Shown piece after piece: positions 1 to 12,157 of a DNA stretch of 64,000 nucleotides. The number at the start of each line of letters is the position of its first letter. Position 1 is the stretch's first letter. This DNA comes from Molossus alvarezi (lineage: Eukaryota; Chordata; Mammalia; Chiroptera; Molossidae), in assembly GCA_037176705.1 (NCBI GenBank), contig JBAWUJ010000056.1, positions 1 through 64,000 of the forward strand. Direction: 5' to 3'. The translations under genes were made by a program, and so were the position numbers. Under the pieces are notes generated by a model. That model saw only the letters and a program-made list of their open reading frames with translations. It was not told where the DNA came from and searched no databases.

Positions 1-3000
1 CATGTAAAGAAATACTTAGTGTTCCATTAAAAAAAACTAGCTAGTGTTCCATGGAAGAAACTACTTAGTGTTGCATGTAAGGAATTATTTAGGCTTCCAG
101 TGAAAAAACTACTTAGTTTTCTAGAAAAGGAACTAGTTAGTGTTTCAGGGAAGGAACTAGCTAGTATTCCCCGGAATTAACTAGCCAGTATCCATTGAAG
201 GAACAAGCTAGTGTTCCATGGAGTGAACTAGCTAGTGTTTAATGGAAGAAACTAGCTAATGTTCCAAGAAGGAACTAGCTAGTTATCCATGGAAGAAACT
301 ATTTAAGGTTTCATGAAAGGAAGTAACTAGCGTTCCATGGAAAAAAGTAACCAGTGTTCCATAAGAAAAGATACTGAGTGTTCCATGGAAAAAACTAGCT
401 ACTGTTCCATGGAAAAAACTAGCTAGTGTTCCATGGAAAAAACTACATAGTGTTTAATGCAAGGTACTAGCTAGAACCAACTAGTATTCCATAAAAGGAA
501 CTACTTAGTGTTCCATGGATGGAACTACTTAGTGTTCCCTTGAAAGAAACTAGTTTGTGTTCCTTGGAAGGAACTAGTTAGTGTTCCATGGAAAGTACTA
601 CTTAGTATTTAATAGACGGAACTTGCTAGTGTTTCATGGAAGGAACTAACTAGTGATCCATAGATGGAACTACATAGTGTTCCATGAAAGAGAGTACTTA
701 ATGTTCAATGGAAGTATCTACTTAGTGTTGCATGGAAGGAACTAGCTAGTGTTCCATGGATAAAACTAGTTAGTGTTCCTTGGTTGAAACTACGTAGTGT
801 TCCATAGCAGGAACTATTTAGTGTTCCATGGAAAAAATACATAGTGTTCCATGGAGAGAACTAGCTAGTGTTCCATGGAAGGAACTACTTAGTGTTCCAT
901 GGAAGGAACTACTCAGTGTTCAATGGAAGGAACTAGCTAGTGTTCCTTGGAAGAAACCAGTTAGTGTTCCATGGAAAGAACTACTTATTGTTCCATGGAG
1001 GGAATTAGCTGGTGTTCCATTGAAAAAAAACTATCTAGTGTTCCATGGAAGGACCAAGTTAGTGTTCCAATGAAGGAACTAGTTAGTGTTTCAAGGAAGG
1101 AGCAAGGTAGTGTTCCATAGAAAGATCTACCTAGTGTTCAATAAAAAAAAAAACCCACTTAGAGTGCCATGGAAACAACTACTTAGTGTTCCATGGAAGG
1201 AACAAACTATTGTTCCATGGAAGAAACCAGCTAGTTTTCCATGGAAGAAACTACGTAGTGTACCATGGTTGAAGCTATAGTGTTTCATGGAAGGAAAAAG
1301 CTAGTGTACCATAGAAGAAACTAGCTTGTGTTCCAGGGAAGAAACAACTTACTGTTTCATGGAAAAAACTACTTAGTGTTCCATGGAAGGAACTAACTAG
1401 TGTTGCATGGAAGGTACAAATTATTGTTCCAAGAAAGGAACTACTTAGAGTTCCAATGAAGAAACTACTTAGTGTACCATGGAAAGATCTAGCTAGTCTT
1501 CTTTGGAAAAAACTCTTTACTATTCCATGGATTGATCTAGCCAGTGTTACATGGGAGGTATTAGCTAGAATTCCATGGAAGGATCTAGCTAGTACTCCAT
1601 AAAAAACAAGACTGTTTCATGAACGAAGCTACTTAGTGTTCCATGGAAGAACAAGCTACTGATCCATTGAAGGAACTAGCTAGTGTTCCATGGAAGGAAC
1701 TACCTAGTGTTTTATGGAAGGAACTAGCTAGTGTTCCAAGGAAGGATCTAGCTAGTGTTCTATAAATAAAACTACTTAGTGTTCCATGGACGAAACTACC
1801 TATTCTTTCATGGGAGGAACCAGCTAGTGTTCCATGGAAGAAACTACTTAGTGTTCCATGGAAAAAACTACTTAGTGTTTAATGGAATGTACTAGCTAGA
1901 ACAAGCTAGTGTTCCATAAAAGGAACTATTTAGTGTTGAATGGATGGAACTCTCTAGTGTTTTATGGAAGGGACTAGCTAGCGTTCAAGTGAAGGAACTA
2001 CTTAGTGTTCCATGGAAAGAACTACTTAGTGTTCCTTGAAAGAAACGACTTGATTTTCCATACAAGGAACTAGCGTGTGGTCCATGGAAGGAACTAGCTC
2101 GTGTTCCATGGAAGGAACTACTTAGTATTCGATGGAAGGAACTTGCTAGTGTTCCATGGAAGGTACTAGCTAGTGTTCCATGGAGGAACTACATAGTGTT
2201 CCATGGAAAGAACTATTTAGTGTTCCATGGAAGAAACTACTTGATTTTCCATGGATGGAACTAGCTAGTGGTCCATGGAAGTAACCAGCTCGTGTTCCAT
2301 GTAAGAAACTAATTCGTGTTCCATGAAAGAAATTAGTGTTCCATGCAAGAAACTATATAGTGTTCCATGGAAGGAACAAGCAAGTTTTCCATGGAAGAAA
2401 CTACTTAGTGTTCCATGGAAAAAACAGCCTATTATTTTATGCATGGAACTACTTAATGTTCCATGGAAGAGACTACTTTGTGTTTTATGGAAGGAACTAG
2501 CTATTGTTTCTTGGAAGGAACTAGATAGTGTTCCATGGGAGAAACACCTTAGTGTTCCTTGGAAGGAACTACTTACTACTTCATGGAAGGAACTAGTTAG
2601 TGTTTCATGAAGGAACTAGCTTGTGTAACATGGAAGAAACTAGCTTGTGTTCCATGGAAGAAAGTAGCTAATGTTCCATGGAAGGAAGTACTTGGTGTTC
2701 CATGGAAAGAATTAGCTACTGTTCCATGGAAGAAACCAGCTAGTTTTTCATGGAAGAAATTAGCTAGATAGCGATGGGAGGAAATAGTTAGTGTCCCATG
2801 GAAGGAACTACATAGAATTTCATTGACGGAACTAATTTGTGTTCCAGGGAAGGAACTACTTAGAGTTCCATGGAAGAAACTACTTAGGGTTTAGTGGAAA
2901 AAAATAGCCACTGTTCCATGGAAGGAACTATCTAGTGTTCTATGGCAGAAACTAGCTAGTGTTCCCTGGAAGGATCTAGCTGTTGTTCCATGGAAGAAAC

Positions 3001-6000
3001 TATCTAGTGTTCCATGGAAAAAACTGGCTAGTGTTCCAGGGAAGGAACTACTTAGTGTTCCAAGAAAGGAACTAGGTTGTGTTACATGGTAGGAGCTACT
3101 TATTTTTCCACAGATATAAGTAGCAAGTGTTTCATGGAGGAATTACTTAGTGTTTCATAAAGTTAACTACTTAGTGTTCCAAGGAAGGAACTCGCTAGTG
3201 TTCCAAGGAAGGAAGTACTTAGGGTAGCATGGAAAAATTATGTAGTGTTTATGGCTGGAACTAGCTAATGTTCCATGGAAAAGGCTACTTAGTGCATAAT
3301 GAAAAAAACTACTTGGTTTTCAATGGAAGTAACTAGCAAGAGTTCCACGGAAGTAAGTAGCTAGTGTTCCATTGAAGGAACTAGCTAGGATAGCTAGTGT
3401 TCCATGGAAGAAACTGCTTAATTTTTAATGGAAGGAACTCGTTAATGTTCCATGGAAAGAACTACTTAGTGTTCCATGGAAGAAACTGGCTAGTGTTCAA
3501 TGGAAGAAATTTCTTAGTGTCTCATGGAAGGAACTATCTAGTGTTCCATCGAAGGAACTATCTAGTGTTTTATGGAAGGAAGTAGCTTGTGTTCCATGGA
3601 AAATCTAGCTAGTGTTCTACAGAAGGAACTACTTAATGTTCCACGGAAGGAAGTACTTGGTGTTCCATGGAAGGAAACAGCTAGTTTTCCTTGGAAGAAA
3701 CTAGCTAGTTTTTCATGGAAAGGACCAGCTAGTTAGCCAATGGAGGAACTACTTAGTGATCAATGGAAGGAACTACATAGTTCTAGCTTATATTCCATGG
3801 AATGAACATTATATTGTTTCATGGAAGGACCTAACTAGTGTTCTATGGAATTATCTAGCTAGTGGTCTATAAAATAAAATATTTAGTGTTTCATGGATGA
3901 CACCACTTAGTGTTCTATGGAAGGAACAAGCTAATGTTCCATGAAATAACTGGCTAATGTTCCATAGAAGGAACTAGTTAGTGTTCTATGGAAGGAACTA
4001 CTTAGTCTTCCATGGAGGGAACTAGTTACTATTCCATGGAAAAAACTAGCTAGTGTTCCATGGAGGAAACTAGCTAGTGTACCATGTAAAAAACTACCTA
4101 GTGTTCAATGGAAGGTACTATCTAGTTTTTTATGGAAGGAACTAGCTAGTGTTTCATGGAAGGTACTAGCTAGTGTTCCAGGAGAGAAACTACTTAGTGT
4201 TCCATGGGAGGAACTAGCTAGTGTTCCATGAAAGAAACAAGTTTTTGTGCCATGAACAAAACTACTTAGTGTTTGTGGAAGAAACTAGTTAGTGTTCCAT
4301 GGAAGAAACTAGCTAGGGTTGCATGCAATGAACTCCTTAGTGCTCATTGGAAGAAACTACTTACTGTCCCATGTAAGGAACTAGATACTGGAATGGAATA
4401 AACTATCTAGTGTTTCATGGAAGAAAATAGCTAGTGTTTGATGGAGGAAACTAGCTAGTGTTCCATGAAAGGAATTAGATAGTGTTCCATTAATAAGCTA
4501 GTTAGTGTTCCATGGAAGGAACTAATTAGTGTTCCATGGAAGAAATTACGTAGTGTTGCATGGAAGGAATTAGTGTACCATGGAAGGATATAGCTAGTGT
4601 TCCTTGGAAGGAACTAGCTAGGGTTCCATGGAAGGAGTTGGTTAGTGTTCCATGGTTGAAACTAGATAATGTTCTTTGGAAGAAACTAGTTAGTGTTCCA
4701 TAGAAGTATCTAGCTAGTGTTCTATGGAATGAACAACACATTGTTCCATGGAAGGAACTAACTTGAGTTCTAAGGAATGATATAGCTAGTGGTCCATAAA
4801 ATAAAATACTTAGTGTTCCATGGATGACACCACTTAGTGTTCCATGGAAGAAACAAGCTACTGTTCCATGAAAATAACAGGCTAGGGTTCCATAGAAGGA
4901 ACTAGTTAGTGTTGCATGGAAGGAACTACATAGTGTACCATGGAAAGAACTACTTAGTGTACCATGGAAAAAACTAGTTAGTGTTCCATTGAAGAAAGTA
5001 CTTAGTGTTGCATGTAAGGAATTTCTTAGTGTTCCATGGAAGAAACAAGTTAGTGTTCCAGGGAAGAAACTACTTAGTTTTCTAAAAAGGAACTAGTTAT
5101 TGTTCCAGGGAAGGAATTAGCTTGTGTTCTACGGAATGAACTGGCTAGTGATCCATGGTAGGAACAAGCTAGTGTTCCATGAAATTAACTAGTGTTTAAT
5201 GGAAGGAACTAGCTAGTATTCCAAAAAGGAACTAGCTAGTTATCCATGGAAGGAACTAGGTAATGTTCCATGGAAGGAACTATCTAAGGTTTTATGGAAG
5301 GAAGTAGCTAGTGTTCCTTGGAAGGAACTACTTAGTGTTACATGGAAGGAACTAGCTACTGTTCCATGGAAGGAACTAGCTAGTGTTCCATGGAAGAAAC
5401 TACTTAGTGTTCCATGGAAAAAACTACTTAGTGTTTAATGGAATGTACTAGCTAGAACAAGCTAGTGATCCATAAAAAAAAACTACTTACTGTTTCATGG
5501 ACAGAACTATTTAGTGTTCCAAGGAAGGAACTAGCTGTTGTTCCTTGGAAGGAATTAGTTAGTAGTTAGTGTTCCATGGAAAGTAATACTTAGTATTTAA
5601 TGGAAGGAACTGGCTCGTGTTTCATGGAAGAAACTAGTTAGTGATCCATGGTTGGAACTACTTAGTGTTCCATGGAAAAACCAAGCTAGTGTTCCATGGA
5701 AGGAACTACTTAGTCTTCCATAGAAGGAACTACCTAGTCTTCCATGGGAGGAACTAGCTACTGTTCCATATAATTAACTAGCTAGTGTTCCATGGAAAGA
5801 ACTAGTTAATGTTCCAGAAAAGAAAATTGTTACTGTTTTAGGGAAGAAAATGTTTAGTGTTCCAGAGAAGAAACTAGTTAATGTTCCAGTAAAACAACTA
5901 GCTAGTGTTTTAGGGAAGGAACTAGGTAGTATTCTATGGAAGAAATAGCTAGTGATCCATTGAATGAACTATCTAGTTTTCCATGGAAGGAGCAAGTTAG

Positions 6001-9000
6001 TTTTCCATGGTAAAATTTAGCTATTGTTCCTTGGAAGGAACTAGCTAGTGTTTTATGGAAAGAACTAGCTAGTGTTCCATGAAAGGAACTATCTAGTGTT
6101 TCATGGAAGGAACTAGATAGTGTTCTGTGGAAGAAACGAGATAATGTTTCAAGGAAGAAGTTACTTAGTGTTCCATGAAAGAAACTACTTTGTGTTCCAT
6201 GGAAGGAAGTAATTAGTGTTCCATGGGAGGAATTAGCTAGTGTTCTTTGGAAGGAACTAGTTAGTGTTTTATTGAAAAAAGTACTTAGTGTTCCATGGAA
6301 GGAATTACTTAGAGTTCCATGGAAGGAACTAGCTAGTGTTCCCTGGAAGGAAATAGATAGTGTTGCAAAGAAGGAGCTAGTTAACGTTCCATGGTAGTAA
6401 TTAAATAGTGTTCCTAGGAAGTTACTAGCTAGTGTTCCATGGAAGTTTCTAGCTAGGGTTTTATGAAAGGAACAAGTTAATGTTCCACAGAAAAAACTAC
6501 TTAGTGTTCTATGGAATGAACTACTTAGTGTACCTTGGAAGGAACTAGCTAAATTTCCATGGAAGGAAATACTTAGTTTTCCATGGAAAGAAATCTACTG
6601 TTCCATGGAAGGAACTGGCTAGTGTTCCATAGAAGGAACTACTTAGTGTTCCATGGAAGAAACTACTTAGTGTTCCATGGAAGGAAGTAGCTAGTGTTCC
6701 ATGGAAGGAACTAAATGGGGTTCCATGGAAGAAACTACTTAGAGTTTCATGGAAAAAGTAGCTAGTGTTCCATGGAATTAACTAGCTAGTGTTTCATGGA
6801 TGGAACTACCTCGTATACCATGGAAAGGGATAATAATTGTTCCATGGAACAATTGTTCCAAAGAACTACTTGTTTTTCCCTTGAAGGAACTACCTAGAAT
6901 TCCACGCAAGTAACTAGCTAGTGTTCCATTGATGGAAATAGCTAGAACTAGTTAGTGTTCCAAAAAAGGAGTTAAATAGTTTTCCATGGAAAGAACTAAA
7001 TAGTGTTCCATGGAAGGAACTACGTAATGTTCCTTGGAAAGAACTACTTAGTGTTCCATGGAAGGATCCAGATAGTGTTCCATGGAAGAAACTATTTACT
7101 GTTTTATGGAAGGAACTAGGTGACGTTCCATATAAGGAACTAGCTGGTGTTCCATGGAAGGGACTACTTAGTGTTTAATGGAAGGATCAACTTAGTGTCT
7201 CATGGAAATATCAGGCTAGTGTTTCATGGAAGGAAATACTTAGTGTTCCATGAAAGGAATTACTGAGAGTTCCATGGAAAAAATAAGCTAGTGTTCCATG
7301 GAAAGAACTAGCTATTGTTCCAGTGAAGAAACTAGCTAGTGTTACATTATAGAGACTACTTAGTGTTCCATGGAAAGAATTACTTACTTTTCCATTGAAG
7401 GACCTAGCTAGTGTTCCAGGTAAGAAAATAGGTTGTGTTCCAGGGAAGAAAGTACTTAGTGTTCCATGGAAGGAACTACTTAGGGTTCTATGGAAGGAAG
7501 TAGTAGTGTTCCATAGAAGGAACTGGCTAGTGTTTTATGGAAAGTACTACTTAGTATTCCATGGAAGGAACTAGCTAGGATTCCATGGAAGGAACTACTT
7601 AATGTGCCATGAAAAAGTAAAACACAAAAACTAGTGTTCCATGGAGAAACTAATGAGTTTTCCATGGAAGGAACTACTTAATGTTCCATGGGCAAAATTA
7701 CTATGTGTTCCATGGAAGAATCTAGCTAGTGTTCCATGAGAGAAACTAGATAGTGTTCCATTGGAGGAACTATTTAGTGTTACATGGAAGGAACTACTTA
7801 CTGCTCCATGGTTAAAACTAGTTAGTGTTTCATGGAAGGAAGAAGTTAATGTTCTATGGATGGAACTACTTAATGCTCTATGGAAGGATCTGGCTAGGTT
7901 TCCAAGAAAGGAACTACTTACTGTTCCATGCAGGGAAGTAGCTAGTGTTCCATGGATGTAACTAGCTAGTGTTTCATGAAAGTGACTACTTAGTGATCAA
8001 TGAAAAAAACTACATAGTGTTCCATGAAAGAAACTAGCTATTTTTCCATAGAAGAAACTAGCTAGTGTTCCATGGAAGGAAATAGTTAGAGTTTTATGGA
8101 ATAAAAGAGTTAGTGTATCATGCAAAGTACTAAATATTGTTCCATGGAAGGCACAAGCTAATGTTCCATGAAAGAAATTACTTAAGGCTTCATGGACGTA
8201 ACTACTTAATATTGCTTGGAAAGAACTAGCTAACATTACAGAAAAGAAACTAGTTAATGTTCCAGGGAAGGAACTACTTATTTTTCCAGAGAAGGAACTA
8301 GCTAATGTTCCAGGGAAACAACTATCTAGTGTTCCATGGAAGGAACTAGCTAGTGTTCCATGGAAAAATCTAACTAGTGTGCCTTGGAAGGAACTATCTA
8401 GTGTTTCATGGAAGGAACTAGATAGTGTTCGGTGGAAGAAATGAGCTGCTGTTACAGGGAAAAAATTACTTCGTGTTCCATGGAAGAAACTACTTTGTGT
8501 TCCATGGAAGGAAGTAATTAGTGTTCCATGGGAGGAATTAGCAAGTGTTCCATGGAAGGAACAAGTTAGTGTTTCATTTAAAGACGTACTTCGTGTTCCA
8601 TGGAAGGAACTAGCTATTGTTACATGAAAGGAACTAGGAAGTGTTTAAAAAAAGGAGCTAGTTAGCATTCCATGAAAGAAACTAGCTAGTATTCCATGGA
8701 AGGAGCTAGCTAGTGTTCTATAAAAGAAAGTAGCTAGTGTTCCATGGAACGAATTATCTAGTGTTCCATGGAAGGAACAACTTAGTGTTCCATGGAAGGA
8801 ACTACTTTGTGTACCATGGAAGAAACAAGTTAGTTTTCCATTGAAGAAACTACTTAGTCTTGCATAAAACAAACTTGTTAGTGTTCCAAAGAAAAAACTT
8901 GCTAGTGTTCCATGAAAGGAACTAGCTAGTGTTCCATGGAAGGAACTACATAGTTTTCCATGGAAGGTACTACTTAGTATACCATGCGTGGAACTAGCTA

Positions 9001-11693
9001 GTGTTTCATGGAATAAATTACGTAGTGTTCCATGGAAAAAAACTACTTAATGTTCCATGGAAGGAACCTGCTAGTGTTTCATTGAAAACTACTTAGTGTT
9101 CCATGGAAGGAACATGTTAGAGATCTATGGAGAAAATTAGCTAGTGTTTCATGGAAGGAACTAGCTAGTGATCCATGTATTGACCTATCTATTGTTCCAT
9201 GGATGGAATTAGCAAGTCTTCCATGGGAGGAACTAGCCACTGTTTCATGGAAGGTAGTAGCTAGTGTTGCATTGAAAATATTAGTTAATGTTTCATGGAA
9301 AGAACTACTCAGTGTTCCATGGAAGGAACTACTTCGTGTTGCATGAAAGAAACTAATTAGTGTTCCATGGAAAGAACTAGCTAGTGTTCCATGGAAAAAA
9401 CAAGTTGTGTTTCATGGAAGGAACGAGCTAGTGTTCCATTAAAAATACAAGTTAGTGTTTCATGGATAAAACAACTTAGTGTTCCATGGAAGGAACTACT
9501 TAGCGTTCCATGGAAGGAACAAGTTAGTGTTCCATAAGAGAAGTACTTAGTGTTTCATGGAAGGAACTACTTTGTGTTCCATAAAAGGAACTAGCTGGTG
9601 TTCCATTGAAAAAACTACTTAGTGTTTCATGAAAGGAATTAGATAGTGTTCCGTTGAAGGAACTAGCTAGTGTTCCATTGAAGTATCTAGAAAGAGTTCC
9701 ATGAAAGGAACTACCTAGTGTTTCATGGAAGGAAATATTTAGTGTTCCATGGAAGGAATTACTTATTGTTCCATTGAAAGAACAAGCTAGTGTTCCATGG
9801 AAGGAACTAGATATGTTCCAAGGAAGGAACTAGCTAGTGACCCATGGAAGGAACTAGATAGTGTATCATGGATAAAATTACTTAATGTTCCACGAAAGGA
9901 ACTTCTTCATGTTCCATGGACAAAAGTCGTTAGTTTTTCATGGAAGGAACTACTTAAGTTCCATGGAGGAATTACTTAGAGTTCCATGAAAGGAACTACA
10001 TAGTAGTTTATGGATAAAACTAGCTAGTGTTTCATGGAAGGAATTACATAGTGTTCCATGGAAGGAACTACAAAGTGTTCTATGTAAAATATTAGCTCGT
10101 GTCTCATGGAATTAACTAGCTCTTGTTCCATGGATGAAACTTGCTAGAGTCCCAGGGAGGAAACTACTTAGTTTTTCATGGAAGGAACTATTTAGAGTTT
10201 CTTGGTAGAAACTACTTAGTGTTCCATGGAAGAAAGTAGCTAGTGTTTAATGTAAGGAACAAGTTAGTGTTCCGTGGAAGGAACCGGTTACTGTTTCATG
10301 CAAGGAAGTTGTTAGTGTTCCGTGGAATAAACTAGTAGTGTTCCATGGAAGGAACTACTTAGTGTACCATGGAAGGTACTAGCTAGTGTTCCATGGAAGA
10401 AACTACTTAATGTTGCATGGAAAAAACTACTTAGTGTCCCATGGAAGGAACTAGCTAGTCTTCCATGGAAGAAGCTACTTAGTGATGTATGGAAAAAACA
10501 ACTTAGTATTCCATGGAAGAAAGTAGCTAGTGTTCAAAGGAAGGAGCTAGTAAGTGTTCCATGGTAGGAACTAAATTGTATTCCATAGAAAAAAATATCT
10601 AGTGTTCCATGGAATTATCTAGCTGGTGTGCCATGGAACGAAATAGCTAGGTTTCCATGAAGAACCTAGTTAGGTTTTCATGGAGGTAACTACTTAATGG
10701 TTCATGGAAGGAAAAAGCTAGTGGTACAGGAAAGAAACTAGTTAGTGTTCCAGGAAAGGAACCAGCTAGTATTCCATGGAAAGAACTAGCTAGTGAACCA
10801 CGGAGAAAACTATCTAGTGTTCCTTAGAAGAAACTAGCTAGTGTTCCATGGAAGTTACTCGCTACTGTTTCAAGGAAGGTACTAGCTAGTATTCCAAGGA
10901 AATAACTATCAAGTGTTCCATGGAAGGAACTAGCTAGTGTTCCATGTAAAAATCTAGCTAGTGTTTCAGGGAAGAAACTACTTATTGTTTCATGGAAGGA
11001 ACTACTTAGTGTACCACTGAAGGAATTACTTATTGTTCTATGGAAGGAACTAGTAGTGTTTAATGGAAGGAATCAGCTAGTGTTCCATGGAAGGATCTAC
11101 TTTTTGTTCCATGGAAGGAACTACTTAGTGTTCCATGGAAGGAACTACTTAGTGTTTCAGGAATGGAGTTAGCTAGTGTTTCATGGATGGAATTACTTAG
11201 ATTTCCATGGATGGAACTACTTAGTGTTCCATGGAAGGAAATCGCTAGTGTTCCATGGAAGAAACTACTTAGTGGTTCATGGAAGAATTTTCTTACTATT
11301 CTATGGAAGGATCAACCTGGTGTTTCATTTGTAGAAACTAGTTAGTGTTTCATGCAAGAATCTAAATAGAGTTCCATGGAAAAATCTAGCTGGATTGCAA
11401 TGGAACAATCTACGTAGGTTTTCGTGGAAGTAACTAATTAATGTTCCATGGAAGTAACTAGCTAGTGTTTCAAGAACTTTGAGAGTAGCTACTGTTTCAG
11501 GGAAGGAACCACTTAGTGTTTCAGAGAATGAAAATGTTAGTGTTCCAGGAAAGAAACTAGCTATAGTTCCAGGGAAAAATGAACTTAGTGTTCCATAACA
11601 GGAACTAGTTTTTGATCCATGGAAGTAACTATGTAGTGTTCCATGGAAAGATTTACCTAATGTTCCATGGAAGGAACTAGCTAGTGTTCCATT
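1..11693 (+). repeat. 24-bp satellite array, block A left part
   Basis: This stretch is uninterrupted tandem satellite with units of about 24 bp. Each unit carries TTCCATGGAA (often mutated at one or two positions), then GGAA, then CTAGCTAG or CTACTTAG, then TG. Adjacent units usually differ at several positions, and 1-5 bp indels are common, so the array is old or weakly homogenised. Larger repeats are visible. Positions 1-600 resemble 4962-5560. The string GATGACACCAC recurs at about 3896 and 4823. Clusters of units with CCAGGG in place of CCATGG lie near 85-170, 5061-5120, 5811-5930, 8232-8320 and 11491-11580. All units read in the same sense. No gene was found here. The open frames of 60-95 codons in this part have 8-residue periods that follow directly from the 24-bp unit. 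Confidence 0.96.
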
Positions 11694-11703
11694 AAAAGTA
11701 TCT
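11694..11703 (+). repeat. Left target-site duplication of the L1 insertion
   Basis: AAAAGTATCT matches AAAAGTGTCT at 12148-12157 at 9 of 10 positions. The bases just before it are TT, giving TT|AAAA, the reverse complement of the TTTT/AA site preferred by L1 endonuclease. Taking out the L1 and one duplication copy leaves a single unit of exactly 24 bp, which supports these borders. Confidence 0.82.
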
Positions 11704-11909
11704 GGAAACAGCCCAAGTGCCCATCAGTAGACGAATGGATCAAAAAGCTGTGGTACATATGCACAATGGAGAACTACGCAGCGGTAAGAAAGAAGGATCT
11801 CTTATCCTTGGAGACTACATGGAGGGACCTGGAAAGTATCATCCCAAGTGAAACAAACCAAACAGAGAAAGACAAATTTCATATGATCTCAATTATTTGT
11901 GGAATATAA
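11703..11909 (+). pseudogene. L1 ORF2 C-terminal remnant
   Basis: One open frame of 68 codons runs from the 5' truncation point to a TAA at 11907-11909. It starts WKQPKCPS, includes EWIKKLWYICTMENYAA and ends with HMISIICGI. These match the well-known end of mammalian L1 ORF2 proteins, where a (I/M)WYIYTMExYAAI-like stretch lies near the C terminus. The first TGG codon shares its T with the end of the left target duplication. ORF2 normally supplies endonuclease and reverse transcriptase. Both catalytic domains lie upstream of this fragment and are missing, so no activity is possible. There is no start codon of its own, so it is a dead fragment and not a gene. Confidence 0.88.
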
Positions 11910-11940
11910 TGAACATAACAGTTTGAGGAATGGGGTAGTC

Positions 11941-12118
11941 CCAGAGACGCAGAAGTGGGGTACAGACTGACAATCCCCTAAGGAGTGGGGAGGTGGGGGA
12001 GGGATGAACCACAGAACTTATACGCATGTATGCATGAACAGTGGACATGGACAACAATCTGGGGAAGGGGCAGGAGAGGAGAGGGAGGGGGAAATCAGTG
12101 GGGGAAAAAAGGAGAATC
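11941..12118 (+). other. G-rich L1 3' untranslated region
   Basis: After the ORF2 stop the sequence becomes G-rich on the + strand. It holds several runs of 3-5 G, the densest at 12061-12105. Polypurine, G-rich tracts with G-quadruplex potential are a known feature of mammalian L1 3' UTRs. The surrounding satellite has no comparable G runs. Confidence 0.75.
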
Positions 12119-12138
12119 ATTTGTAACAAAAATTAATC

Positions 12139-12144
12139 AATAAA
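12139..12144 (+). terminator. L1 polyadenylation signal AATAAA
   Basis: AATAAA lies at the end of the L1 fragment and runs directly into a short A tail (12142-12151), which then meets the right target duplication. Confidence 0.8.
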
Positions 12145-12147
12145 AAA

Positions 12148-12157
12148 AAAAGTGTCT
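12148..12157 (+). repeat. Right target-site duplication of the L1 insertion
   Basis: AAAAGTGTCT differs from the left copy (11694-11703) at one position. Its first A residues merge with the poly-A tail, so the exact left edge is ambiguous by a few bases. Confidence 0.78.

Larger units (their letters stand above)
11704..12147 (+). mobile_element. L1 LINE, 5'-truncated, 3' end only
   Basis: About 445 bp of non-satellite sequence interrupts the array. It begins inside the C-terminal coding part of L1 ORF2, continues through a G-rich 3' untranslated region and ends in AATAAA followed by a short A run. It is flanked by a 10-bp target duplication. This is the classic product of target-primed reverse transcription with severe 5' truncation, and the copy cannot move on its own. 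The ORF2 remnant is still in frame, which suggests a moderately young insertion. Its orientation matches the satellite '+' sense, probably by chance. The L1 subfamily and host order cannot be fixed by eye. Confidence 0.93.

Noticed and set aside
11893..12129. 78-codon minus-strand frame over the L1 3' UTR
   Set aside because: It is the complement of the G-rich L1 untranslated region and gives a Pro/Leu/Ser-rich translation typical of such tracts. It is a shadow frame.
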